40,322 nt of DNA from Frigoribacterium sp. MEB024 (lineage in GTDB: Bacteria > Actinomycetota > Actinomycetes > Actinomycetales > Microbacteriaceae). Shown here piece by piece: positions 31,745 to 39,762 of this stretch (position 1 is its first letter; each line of letters starts with the position of its first letter). The stretch is from assembly GCF_000878135.1 (NCBI RefSeq), contig NZ_JXQZ01000064.1, positions 1-40,322 of the forward strand. Direction: 5' to 3'. The notes beneath the pieces were generated by a model. The model did no database searches, was not told where the DNA came from, and was given only the letters and a program-made list of their open reading frames with translations. The position numbers were made by a program, and so were the translations under genes.

Positions 31745-32748
31745 CCAACCTTCCCCCCGTTCCCGCAGGTCTCCGCGGCGCCGTCGACCTCTCGTCGCTC
31801 GTCAACCGCCCGCCGGCCCCGGCCTCGGCCGGCCCGTCGGACGGCTCGCCCGTCGACGGCGCGACCGCAGGAGGCGCGGGTGGCGCCCCGGCCTCGGCCG
31901 CCGGTCAGGTCGCGGTGCCGGGCCTCGTGCTCGACGCGACCGACGCCACCTTCACGCAGGTCCTCGAGATCAGCAACACCGTCCCGGTGATCGTCGACCT
32001 CTGGGCGGAGTGGTGCGGCCCGTGCAAGCAGCTCTCGCCGGTCCTCGACAAGCTGGTCGGCGAGTACGCGGGCCGCCTGCTGCTCGTCAAGGTCGACGTC
32101 GACGCGAACCCCCAGCTGACGCAGGCCTTTCAGGCCCAGTCGATCCCCGCGGTCGCCGCGGTGATCGGCGGCCGACCCGTGCAGCTCTTCGTCGGAGCCC
32201 TGCCCGAGGCCCAGGTGCGCGACGTCTTCGAGCAGGTGCTCGAGCTCGCCGCGCAGAACGGCGTGACGGGCACCGCGGTCGTCGACGGCGCCCCGGTGGG
32301 TGAGGCCGACGAGGTCGAGCCCGCGCCCGAGCCCTTGCCCCCGCACCACCAGGACGCCTACGACGCGATCGATCGGGGCGACTACGCCGCGGCGATCACG
32401 GCCTACAAGACCGCCATCGCCCAAGACCCTCGTGACCAGCTGGCCGTGGCCGGTCTCGCCCAGGTCTCGCTGCTCGAGCGGCTGCAGGGCGCGTCGCTGG
32501 CCGACGTCCGTGCGGCGGCCGCCGCCGCCCCCACCGATCTCGACGCCCAGCTCGACGTGGCCGACCTCGACCTCAGCGGCGGCCACATCGACGACGCCTT
32601 CGACCGCGTGCTGACCGTCTTCCCGTCGCTCGACCCCGAGGGTCGTGACGCGGCCCGGGCTCGCCTGCTCGAGTACTTCGAGATCGTCGGGGTAGACGAC
32701 CCCCGGGTGGCGACCGCCCGCCGTCGTCTGGCGATGCTGCTGTACTGA
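31741..32748 (+). CDS. Thioredoxin-TPR protein (YbbN/CnoX-like)
   Basis: A 335-residue cytoplasmic protein with a disordered Pro/Ala/Gly-rich N-terminus (1-60), a thioredoxin domain (about 62-170) with intact active site WAEWCGPCK (Cys92, Cys95) and cis-Pro in QSIPAV, and a C-terminal TPR-like region (about 200-335). This is the YbbN/CnoX architecture; E. coli CnoX is a holdase that hands proteins to GroEL, though it lacks a full CxxC. The present protein could also be an active oxidoreductase. ATG 31741 overlaps the upstream membrane protein stop, so the two are coupled. The dispersed 11-mer encodes part of its linker (TAGGAG). Confidence 0.92.
   Translation: MTNLPPVPAGLRGAVDLSSLVNRPPAPASAGPSDGSPVDGATAGGAGGAPASAAGQVAVPGLVLDATDATFTQVLEISNTVPVIVDLWAEWCGPCKQLSPVLDKLVGEYAGRLLLVKVDVDANPQLTQAFQAQSIPAVAAVIGGRPVQLFVGALPEAQVRDVFEQVLELAAQNGVTGTAVVDGAPVGEADEVEPAPEPLPPHHQDAYDAIDRGDYAAAITAYKTAIAQDPRDQLAVAGLAQVSLLERLQGASLADVRAAAAAAPTDLDAQLDVADLDLSGGHIDDAFDRVLTVFPSLDPEGRDAARARLLEYFEIVGVDDPRVATARRRLAMLLY
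31866..31880 (-). repeat. Dispersed CGCGCCTCCTG motif in the thioredoxin-TPR linker
   Basis: CGCAGGAGGCGCGGG on the plus strand is the reverse complement of the motif and encodes Ala-Gly-Gly-Ala in the low-complexity linker. Confidence 0.55.
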
Positions 32749-32749
32749 G

Positions 32750-32763
32750 CCGCGCCTCCTGCG
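32750..32763 (+). repeat. Dispersed CGCGCCTCCTG motif after the thioredoxin-TPR gene
   Basis: CCGCGCCTCCTGCG begins 2 nt after the stop codon and just before the terminator stem. Confidence 0.6.
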
Positions 32764-32766
32764 TGG

Positions 32767-32812
32767 ACGACGGAACCCCCGCGACCCGGAAGGGTGGCGG
32801 GGGTTCCGTCGT
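32767..32812. terminator. Bidirectional terminator between thioredoxin-TPR and glgB
   Basis: Perfect 16-bp arms (32767-32782 and 32797-32812) with a 14-nt loop lie between convergent genes. Confidence 0.8.
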
Positions 32813-32826
32813 GGAGGGGCCGTGGC

Positions 32827-35067
32827 TCAGCGGCGCAGCTTGAGCCAGACGACGCCGAGCGGCGGCAACTGCACGTCGGCCGCGGCGGGGCGTCCGGCCC
32901 AGGGGTCGTCGGTCGCGGTGACGCCGCCGAAGTTGCCGACACCCGAACCGCCGTAGACCTCGGCGTCGGTGTTGAGGATCTCGTCCCAGCGACCGGCCTC
33001 GGGCAGACCGAAGCGCATGCGCACCGGCTCACCGGAGAAGTTCGCCAGGACGGCGATCGACTCGCCCGAGCCGGACTTGCGCATGAAGGCCAGGACGCTG
33101 TGCTGCGCGGCACCGCCGTCGATCCACTCGAAGCCGTCGGTGTCGAAGTCGTGCGCCCAGAGAGCGGGCTCGTCGCGGTAGACCTCGTTGAGGCGGGCCA
33201 CCAGGCCGTGGAGCCCCTGGTGGGCGGGCTGGTCGAGGATCCACCAGTCGAGCCCTCGTTCTTCGCTCCACTCGCCGGGCTGCCCGAACTCGCTGCCCAT
33301 GAAGAGCAGCTGCTTGCCGGGGTGGCCCCACATGTACGCGAGGTAGGCCCGCACGTTGGCGAGCTTCTGCCACTCGTCGCCAGGCATCTTGTTGAGCAGG
33401 GACCCCTTGCCGTGCACGACCTCGTCGTGGCTGATCGGCAGCATGAAGTTCTCGCTGAACGCGTACACGAACGAGAAGGTGATCTCGCCGTGGTGGTGCG
33501 AGCGGTAGAGCGGGTCCTCCGCGACGTAGCCGAGGGTGTCGTGCATCCAGCCCATGTTCCACTTGAGGCCGAATCCGAGGCCGCCCTCGCTGGTCGGGCG
33601 GGTGACGCCGGGCCAGCTGGTGCTCTCTTCGGCGATCATGACGATGCCCGGGTGGCGCTTGTAGGCCGTGGCGTTCGCCTCTTGCAAGAAGCTGATGGCC
33701 TCGAGGTTCTCGCGTCCGCCGAACTCGTTCGGCAGCCATTCGCCCTCGTTGCGGCTGTAGTCCAGGTAGAGCATCGAGGCCACGGCGTCGACGCGCAGCC
33801 CGTCGATGTGGAACTCCTCGAGCCAGTAGAGCGCGTTCGAGACAAGGAAGTTGCGCACCTGCGAGTCGCCGAAGTTGAAGACCAGCGTGCCCCAGTCGGG
33901 TTGTTCGCCGCGGCGCGGGTCGGAGTGCTCGTAGACGGCGCGGCCGTCGAACTTCGCGAGGGCCCACTCGTCCTTCGGGAAGTGCCCCGGCACCCAGTCC
34001 ATGATCACGCCGATGCCGGCCTGGTGCAGCCGGTCGATCAGGTACCGCAGGTCGTCGGGGCTGCCGAAACGGCTGGTCACGGCGTAGTAGCCGGTCACCT
34101 GGTAGCCCCACGAGCCACCGAAGGGGTGCTCGGCGAGCGGCATGAACTCGACGTGGGTGAAGCCGAGCTCGCCGACGTACTCGATCAGCTGGTCGGCCAG
34201 TTCGCGGTAGTTCAGCCCGGGTCGCCACGAGCCGACGTGCAGTTCGTAGACACTCATCGGGCCGGCGTGGACGTCGTTCTCGGCGCGGGAGGCCATCCAG
34301 GCGTCGTCGGACCAGGCGTGGGCGGCCCTGGTGATCACCGAGCCGGTGAGCGGCGGCACCTCGGAGGTGCGCGCCATGGGGTCGGCGCGCTCGACCCAGA
34401 CGTCGTCGGGGGTGAGCACCTCGTACTTGTAGATGCCGTCCGTCACTCCGGGCACGAAGAGCTCCCAGACGCCGTTGCCGTCGAGGCGGCGCATGGCGTG
34501 CCGCTCGCCGTCCCAGCCGTTGAGGTCGCCCTTCACGCGGACGGCACGGGCGTGCGGCGCCCAGACGGCGAACGAGGTGCCGGTCACGCCCTCGTGCTCG
34601 CGCACGTGGCTGCCGAGCATCTTCCAGAGTTGCTCGTGGCGGCCCTCGCCGAAGAGGTACAGGTCGAACTCGGTGACGGTGGGGGCGAAACGGTAGGGGT
34701 CGTCGGAGACCCACGCCGCGCCTCCTTCGTAGGTCGCCTCGATCGTGTACGCGCCGACGGGCTCGCTCGTGACGCCCTGCCAGAGGCCGTGGGCCACGTG
34801 CTCGAGCGCGAACGACGACCCGGAGGCGCCGGTCACGGTGACCGTATCGGCCAGCGGTCGGACGACGCGGACGGCGGTGCGGCCGCCGCGGGGGTGGGCG
34901 CCGAGGACGGCGTGCGGGTGGCCGTGGGTGCCGGCGGCGGCGGAGAAGACCTCGTCGTCGCCCAGGGAGAACAGGCCGTCGGTGTCGCTCGTCTCGGCGG
35001 GGTCGACCCGGGTGTCGGTGCCCTGGTCGAGGCCGGCGTCGGGGCCGGTCGGGGGAGTGGTGGTCAT
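32827..35067 (-). CDS. glgB: 1,4-alpha-glucan branching enzyme GlgB
   Basis: A 746-residue GH13 branching enzyme that adds alpha-1,6 branches to glucan. A variable N-terminus (1-40) and N-terminal beta domain precede the CBM48 domain (around FAVWAPHARAVRVKGDLNGW) and the TIM barrel. Catalytic residues are visible: the Asp nucleophile in GLRVDAVASMLY, the Glu in VMIAEESTSWPGV and the third Asp in PISHDEVVHGKGS. The C-terminal beta domain ends LPPLGVVWLKLRR. ATG 35067 has a TAGGAG SD; it follows glgE by 10 nt, so the two are one operon acting in sequence on maltosyl-extended glucan. Confidence 0.97.
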   Translation of the reverse strand: MTTTPPTGPDAGLDQGTDTRVDPAETSDTDGLFSLGDDEVFSAAAGTHGHPHAVLGAHPRGGRTAVRVVRPLADTVTVTGASGSSFALEHVAHGLWQGVTSEPVGAYTIEATYEGGAAWVSDDPYRFAPTVTEFDLYLFGEGRHEQLWKMLGSHVREHEGVTGTSFAVWAPHARAVRVKGDLNGWDGERHAMRRLDGNGVWELFVPGVTDGIYKYEVLTPDDVWVERADPMARTSEVPPLTGSVITRAAHAWSDDAWMASRAENDVHAGPMSVYELHVGSWRPGLNYRELADQLIEYVGELGFTHVEFMPLAEHPFGGSWGYQVTGYYAVTSRFGSPDDLRYLIDRLHQAGIGVIMDWVPGHFPKDEWALAKFDGRAVYEHSDPRRGEQPDWGTLVFNFGDSQVRNFLVSNALYWLEEFHIDGLRVDAVASMLYLDYSRNEGEWLPNEFGGRENLEAISFLQEANATAYKRHPGIVMIAEESTSWPGVTRPTSEGGLGFGLKWNMGWMHDTLGYVAEDPLYRSHHHGEITFSFVYAFSENFMLPISHDEVVHGKGSLLNKMPGDEWQKLANVRAYLAYMWGHPGKQLLFMGSEFGQPGEWSEERGLDWWILDQPAHQGLHGLVARLNEVYRDEPALWAHDFDTDGFEWIDGGAAQHSVLAFMRKSGSGESIAVLANFSGEPVRMRFGLPEAGRWDEILNTDAEVYGGSGVGNFGGVTATDDPWAGRPAAADVQLPPLGVVWLKLRR

Positions 35068-35077
35068 CGGGGTGCTC

Positions 35078-37078
35078 CTACGGGGCTCGGTTGAGGTCGA
35101 CGGAGAGCACGTGCACCGGTTCGACGAAGGCGTCCAGTCGGACGTAGTTGTCGTCGCCCCAGGTCCACGACTGACCGGTGATGAGGTCGCGCACGGTGTA
35201 GGTGCCACCGGGCTGCAACCCGAACTTCGTGACGTCGAGGTGGACGGTCGTCTCGCGCGCGGAGTGCGGGTCGACGTTCGCGACCACGATGATGCCGTCG
35301 GCGCGTCCACTGCGGGTGTGCGCACGCGACAGGTACTTCGAGAAGACGAGGATCGACTCGTCGTCGCTCGAGTGGATCTCGAGGTTGCGCAGCTGACGCA
35401 GGGCCGGGTGGGAGGCGCGGATGCGGTTGAGCTGCGTCAGGTACGGCGCGAGCGAGGCCCCGGCCTCTTCGGCGGCGGCCCAGTCGCGGGGCTTGTACTC
35501 GTACTTCTCGTTGTCGATGTTCTCTTCGCTGCCCGGTCGCGCCACGTCCTCGAAGAGCTCGTAACCCGAGTACACGCCCCAGGTCGGAGAAGCGGTCGCG
35601 GCGATCGCGGCCCGGATCTTGTAGGCCGCGGGTCCGCCGAACTGCAGGTAGGGCGTGAGGATGTCGTGCGTGTTGACGAAGAGGTTCGGGCGCAGCCAGG
35701 CGCTCGTCTCCTTGGACAGCTCGTCGAGGTACTCCTCGAGTTCCCACTTCTCGTTGCGCCAGGTGAAGTACGTGTACGACTGGTGGAACCCCACCTGCGC
35801 CAGTGCCTGCATCATGGCCGGCTTGGTGAACGCCTCCGAGAGGAAGACCACCTCGGGGTTCGTCTGCCGGATCTCGTGCAGCAGCCACTCCCAGAAGCGC
35901 ACCGGCTTCGTGTGCGGGTTGTCGACGCGGAAGATCGTGACGCCGAGCTCGATCCAGTGCCGCACGATGCGCAGCACCTCGCGGCTCACGCCCTCGTAGT
36001 CGTTGTCGAAGTTGAGGGGGTAGATGTCCTGGTACTTCTTGGGCGGGTTCTCGGCGTAGGCGATCGTGCCGTCGGGCAGGGTCGTGAACCACTCGGGGTG
36101 CTCGGAGACCCAGGGGTGGTCGGGCGAGCACTGCAGCGCCAGGTCGAGGGCGAGCTCGAGGCCGGCGTTCTTCGCGGCGTCGACGAACCAGCGGAAGTCC
36201 GCGACGGTGCCGAGGTCGGGGTGCACCGCGTCGTGCCCGCCGTCGGCCGAGCCGATGGCGTACGGCGAGCCCGGGTCGGCCGGACCGGCGGTCAGCGAGT
36301 TGTTCGGGCCCTTGCGGAACGTCGTGCCGATCGGGTGGACGGGCGGGATGTACACGACGTCGAAGCCCATGCGGGCGATCGACGGGAGCCGGCGGGCCGC
36401 GGTGCGGAACGTCCCGCTCTTCCACGTGCCGTCGGCCTGCTTGCGAGCGCCCTCGCTGCGGGGGAAGAACTCGTACCAGCTGCCGAGGCCGGCACGGCTC
36501 CGCTCGACGCGGAGTGCCTCGGGCGCGCTGCGCGTGACGAGGCTCGCGAGCGGCTTCACCAGGAGGACCGCGGCGAGGCGCGGGTCGGTGGCGACGCGGA
36601 GGCGCGCGGCAGGGGAGAGGGCGGGATTCGCGAGTGCCTTGGCCGCGTCGCGGATGAGGGTCGTGTCGGGGTACTCGTCGACGGCGTCGGTCAGCAGTCG
36701 ACTGCCGAGGGCGAAGGTGACCTCGACGTCGAGTCCGGCCGGCACCTTGATCTCGGCCGCGTGCAGCCATGTGGCCCAGTCGTCGGTGTAGGCCTCGACC
36801 TGCCAGGCCCAGTCGCCTTCGGTCTCGAGCTGCACCTGGGCCGTCCACCGATCGGTGCCGGGGATGCCGGCGACCATGCGGTGCCGGGTCTCGGCGCCCT
36901 CGGGGTCGATCGTGACGAGGTCGGCCCCGATCAGGTCGTGGCCCTCGCGGAAGACGGTCGCCCCGAAGGTGACCACCTCGCCGGAGAAGGCCTTCGTCGG
37001 GAACACTCGGTCGGGTGTCGTCGGGGTGAGGCCCGTGATGGGGATCCGCCCGACTCTGGGTTCGTATGCTGTCGCCAC
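35078..37078 (-). CDS. glgE: Alpha-1,4-glucan:maltose-1-phosphate maltosyltransferase GlgE
   Basis: A 666-residue GH13_3 enzyme that transfers maltose from maltose-1-phosphate to glucan. The N domain with GRIPITGLTP and FSGEVVTFGATVFREGHD is characteristic, as are SWYEFFPRS, VYIPPVHPIGTTFRKGPNN and SPDHPWVSEHPEWF. The nucleophile Asp is in TIFRVDNPHTKP, the acid/base Glu in VVFLSEAFTKP and the third Asp in NTHDILTPYLQ, where relatives often have NTPDIL. The start is GTG at 37078, 7 nt after a -10 TACGGT, so probably leaderless. TreS and maltokinase, which would supply the substrate, are not in the window. Confidence 0.97.
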   Translation of the reverse strand: MATAYEPRVGRIPITGLTPTTPDRVFPTKAFSGEVVTFGATVFREGHDLIGADLVTIDPEGAETRHRMVAGIPGTDRWTAQVQLETEGDWAWQVEAYTDDWATWLHAAEIKVPAGLDVEVTFALGSRLLTDAVDEYPDTTLIRDAAKALANPALSPAARLRVATDPRLAAVLLVKPLASLVTRSAPEALRVERSRAGLGSWYEFFPRSEGARKQADGTWKSGTFRTAARRLPSIARMGFDVVYIPPVHPIGTTFRKGPNNSLTAGPADPGSPYAIGSADGGHDAVHPDLGTVADFRWFVDAAKNAGLELALDLALQCSPDHPWVSEHPEWFTTLPDGTIAYAENPPKKYQDIYPLNFDNDYEGVSREVLRIVRHWIELGVTIFRVDNPHTKPVRFWEWLLHEIRQTNPEVVFLSEAFTKPAMMQALAQVGFHQSYTYFTWRNEKWELEEYLDELSKETSAWLRPNLFVNTHDILTPYLQFGGPAAYKIRAAIAATASPTWGVYSGYELFEDVARPGSEENIDNEKYEYKPRDWAAAEEAGASLAPYLTQLNRIRASHPALRQLRNLEIHSSDDESILVFSKYLSRAHTRSGRADGIIVVANVDPHSARETTVHLDVTKFGLQPGGTYTVRDLITGQSWTWGDDNYVRLDAFVEPVHVLSVDLNRAP

Positions 37079-37085
37079 GCTGTCG

Positions 37086-37091
37086 ACCGTA
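37086..37091 (-). promoter_or_regulatory. glgE -10 box
   Basis: TACGGT (complement of 37086-37091) ends 7 nt before the glgE GTG at 37078; no SD intervenes, which indicates a leaderless glgEB transcript. Confidence 0.5.
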
Positions 37092-37490
37092 CCCGGTCTG
37101 GCCCGCCCGGTCCCGACCCTGACGCGACCCGGGCCCCGGACGGGGTGCCGGGTGCGGATCGGGGTGCGGTTCGCGCATTTCGGGGTACAAACGCGTGTCC
37201 GCCCTGTCGCCGACAGACGTCACGGTCCGTTTTGTCCCCCCAACTGGGTGCATGCATCGGCATGGATGGCCTGTCGGCACTTTGGGGGACCGCGTAATGT
37301 CGGATCTGTCGTCGCGGCCTGCCCGCCCGAAGAACCCGAACTCCTCGAGAGCCCGGCGCCCGACGACACCGATCGGCCGCCCGACCCGGAGCCGACAGCC
37401 CCTGCAGCGCCGTGTGCCACCCCGACGTCGACCCGACCGACGGTGCACGGCGGTGCTCGAGCGCGCCTCGGCGCGCGGAACAGGACCCAC
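37092..37490 (+). promoter_or_regulatory. Long upstream region of the TasA-like locus
   Basis: This 400-bp gap before the first exported protein has lower GC around 37225-37300. An inverted repeat GTCCCCCCAA (37234-37243) and TTTGGGGGAC (37281-37290) lies directly before a -10-like TAATGT (37295-37300), with TGTCGG at -35 spacing. The transcript leader would be about 185 nt. A Pro/Asp/Glu-rich frame from about 37309 runs in phase into the gene at 37491, but it has no convincing start codon; a basic frame ending at 37494 also looks non-coding. Confidence 0.45.
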
Positions 37491-38069
37491 ATGAACAAGC
37501 TCGTCAAGGGTGCCGTCGCCGGTGCCGCCGGCATCGCCCTCCTCCTCGGCGGCGCCGGGACCTTCGCCCTCTGGAACGCCAGCACCGAGGTCAACGCCGC
37601 CAGCGTCGCCTCGGGCACCCTCTCGCTCACCCAGTCGTCGGCGGGCAGCTGGACCGACGTCACGAACGGCCGGAGCACGGCCCTGACGACCGCCCAGGTC
37701 GCCGCCTACAAGATCGTCCCCGGCAGCAAGCTGCAGTTCACGCAGCCGATCACCATCGCCGCCTCGGGCAACGACCTGCGGGCCGACCTCACCTACGACG
37801 CGGCCTCGGTCACCGGCAGCCTCAAGCCGTACGTGACGAACACGCTGACCCTCTCGACGGCCGCCGGCTCCACGACCCTGCCGTCCGGCGTCACCGCGGG
37901 CAGCACGGCCGGTAGCTACGTCGTCGCCCCCGTCTCCGCCGGCAGCACGTCGGCCGTCGCGACCTTCGTCGTCGAGTTGCCCTCGACGGTGTCCGACGCC
38001 GCGAGCCAGGGCGGCACCCTCGACCTGAGCAAGCTGACCTTCACCCTGAAGCAGCGCGCCATCGCGTAG
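37491..38069 (+). CDS. Alternate-type signal peptide (TasA-like) exported protein
   Basis: A 192-residue secreted protein. The N-terminus, basic MNKLVKG then a hydrophobic stretch to about residue 22 and GTFALWNAS, matches the actinobacterial alternate-type (SipW-dependent-like) signal peptide with its ALW motif. The mature part is Ser/Thr/Ala/Val-rich, lacks cysteine and alternates beta-like segments, similar in style to TasA/camelysin fibre proteins. ATG 37491 is chosen because it starts the signal peptide, although the frame is open upstream; the SD is weak (AGGACC). It is followed by a terminator hairpin and then three more exported proteins. Fibre function is inference. Confidence 0.85.
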   Translation: MNKLVKGAVAGAAGIALLLGGAGTFALWNASTEVNAASVASGTLSLTQSSAGSWTDVTNGRSTALTTAQVAAYKIVPGSKLQFTQPITIAASGNDLRADLTYDAASVTGSLKPYVTNTLTLSTAAGSTTLPSGVTAGSTAGSYVVAPVSAGSTSAVATFVVELPSTVSDAASQGGTLDLSKLTFTLKQRAIA

Positions 38070-38114
38070 CCGGTGCCGGTGGCCCGACGGCCGCTGCACC
38101 CCGCCTCTCCGACC

Positions 38115-38149
38115 GGCGACCGGACCGCACCCGACGCGGTCCGGTCGCC
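38115..38149 (+). terminator. Terminator after the first TasA-like gene
   Basis: Perfect 14-bp arms (38115-38128 and 38136-38149) with a 7-nt loop lie 45 nt after the stop, before the second gene. It may leave the first gene as the most abundant product. Confidence 0.75.
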
Positions 38150-38224
38150 CCCTCCCGTCCGACCCGCCCGACCAGGGGCTCACGGGCCACCGCATCGCAC
38201 GACCGACCACCAGGGGGTGAGACG

Positions 38225-38824
38225 TTGACCGGACAGCCCGGCGGACGCGCGCGTCACCGCTCGCCCGAGCGCGCCTCCTCGTCCCGTCGTCCGCTGCGCT
38301 CGCTGTGGGCGGGGACGGCGATCGTGGCCGGGGCGGTCACCGTCGCGCTCGTGGCGACCGGCGGGACGTACGCGCTGTGGAACTCCGCGGTCGCCCCCAC
38401 GGCCGTCACGGTCGCGTCGGGCACGGCGGGACTCTCGGTCGGCGGCGTCAAGGCCCTCGACACCTCCGCCCTCGGCCCCGGCGGCGCCACCGCGGGCACG
38501 TTCAGCGCGACGAACACGGGCTCGGTCGCCCTGGCCATGCGGGTGTCGGCCGGGACCACCACGGCGTCGGCATCCGCCCTGCCGGGCGAGCTCACCGTGA
38601 AGCTCGCGGCCGTCGCGAAGTCCGCGGACTGCGTCGCGGGCGTCGGTGGGTACTCGGCGCGGCCCTCGGCCTTCGACACCGGCAGCGGCTACTTCACCCT
38701 GCCCGCCGGCGCCACCGCGACCGGGTGCATCGTCGTCACCCTCGACTCGGACGTCCCGGCGACCCTGCAGAACCAGACCTCGTCGATCGGGCTCGTCCTG
38801 ACCGGGACGCAGGTGGCCCCGTGA
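38225..38824 (+). CDS. Second alternate-type signal peptide exported protein
   Basis: A 199-residue protein with a basic cytoplasmic N-terminus (1-27), a hydrophobic stretch (about 29-46) and GGTYALWNSAV, the same ALW motif as its neighbour. The mature part has a beta-rich TasA-like character (FSATNTGSVALAMRVSAG) and two cysteines that could pair. The TTG at 38225 is preferred because a GGGGGTGA SD lies 3-10 nt upstream and the next gene begins with a similar MTG...R sequence. The stop overlaps the GTG of the third gene. It may be a minor or anchoring subunit (inference). Confidence 0.8.
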   Translation: MTGQPGGRARHRSPERASSSRRPLRSLWAGTAIVAGAVTVALVATGGTYALWNSAVAPTAVTVASGTAGLSVGGVKALDTSALGPGGATAGTFSATNTGSVALAMRVSAGTTTASASALPGELTVKLAAVAKSADCVAGVGGYSARPSAFDTGSGYFTLPAGATATGCIVVTLDSDVPATLQNQTSSIGLVLTGTQVAP

Positions 38825-39762
38825 CCGGGCGCCGCGTCGTGAGCGGACGGCGGCACGCGATGGGCCCACGGCCCCGGTCTGGCGTGCGATCGGTCCTGGC
38901 CGCCGTCGTCGTCGGCGTGATCGTCGGCGTCGCCCTGGCCTCCGGAGGGGCGGCCTCGGCGCTCTGGACGGCGTCCGCCACCCTCACCGAGCAGGTCAAG
39001 GCCGGCGCCGTCGGGCTCACGGCCGGCACGGTCGACGGTCTGCAGGCCGACTACTCCGGATCGACCCGGTCGCTCACGGCGCCCTGGACCTTCACGAACT
39101 CGGGCACGGTCGCGGCCACGTACTCGACGCGCGGCAGCCTGAGTTCGGGCAGCTCCGCCGACCTCGCCGCGTCGATCGCCGTCGTCGGCTGGCCCGTGTC
39201 CGCGGCGTCCGCCTGCACCTCGACGGCGGCCGTCGGCTCGGGGAGCGTCAGCGGCACCTGGTCGGCCGCGCCGAACCTGTCGGGCAGCCTCGCCGCCAAG
39301 GCCAGCGCGACCTGGTGTCTCCGCACCTCGATCGCGACCTCGTCGCCCACCGGACGCGTCAACCCCGTCCTCACCGTGTCGCTGGCCGCAGGGTCGTGGA
39401 CCGCCACCCCGCAGGACCGCCGCATCGTGCAGAACAACACGATCGTCCCCGCGCAGACCGCGGTCTGCCGCACCGACGGCGAGGCCTACGCCTGGCTCGA
39501 CTTCGACCCGTCGACCCGCGCGACCGCGACCCGCTACGCGACCTACGTCGGCAGCACCCGGGTCTCGAACAACGAGCAGACCGGCGACTACCCGCATTTC
39601 GCCTTCACCCGCGACAACGTGCCGAAGGACCCCTTCGGCGACGGCCTGATCAGCGTCGATATCCGCGTGATGGTCGACGGCCAGCCGACCGACCTCATGG
39701 CCGTCGGCACGCTCAAGGTGGTCTACGACCAGTACGGGACGAGGAACATCCAGTGCGGGTGA
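38821..39762 (+). CDS. Third alternate-type signal peptide exported protein, two domains
   Basis: A 313-residue protein. A basic N-terminus (VTGRRVVSGRRH) and hydrophobic helix (about 21-40) lead to AASALWTASA, again the ALW motif. Domain 1 (about 45-200) is Ser/Thr/Ala-rich and TasA-like with two cysteines. Domain 2 (about 200-313, AVCRTDGEAYAWLDFDP through DQYGTRNIQCG) has different composition with more aromatic and charged residues and two cysteines. I do not recognise domain 2. GTG 38821 overlaps the previous stop and the gene's own stop overlaps the next GTG, so translation is coupled throughout. Confidence 0.8.
   Translation: MTGRRVVSGRRHAMGPRPRSGVRSVLAAVVVGVIVGVALASGGAASALWTASATLTEQVKAGAVGLTAGTVDGLQADYSGSTRSLTAPWTFTNSGTVAATYSTRGSLSSGSSADLAASIAVVGWPVSAASACTSTAAVGSGSVSGTWSAAPNLSGSLAAKASATWCLRTSIATSSPTGRVNPVLTVSLAAGSWTATPQDRRIVQNNTIVPAQTAVCRTDGEAYAWLDFDPSTRATATRYATYVGSTRVSNNEQTGDYPHFAFTRDNVPKDPFGDGLISVDIRVMVDGQPTDLMAVGTLKVVYDQYGTRNIQCG

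Noticed and set aside
32794-35094. Plus-strand open frame opposite glgB
   Set aside because: Antisense shadow rich in Val, Glu and His; glgB carries all catalytic motifs.
37195-37494. Basic 99-codon frame ending on the start of the first TasA-like gene (ATGA overlap)
   Set aside because: The overlap is attractive, but the codon third positions are not GC-biased as in real genes here, and no SD or leaderless promoter serves its ATGs.
35064-38210. Minus-strand open frame of 1048 codons over glgE and the first TasA-like gene
   Set aside because: It is a frame-shifted shadow of glgE with Arg/Pro-rich translation and no domain.
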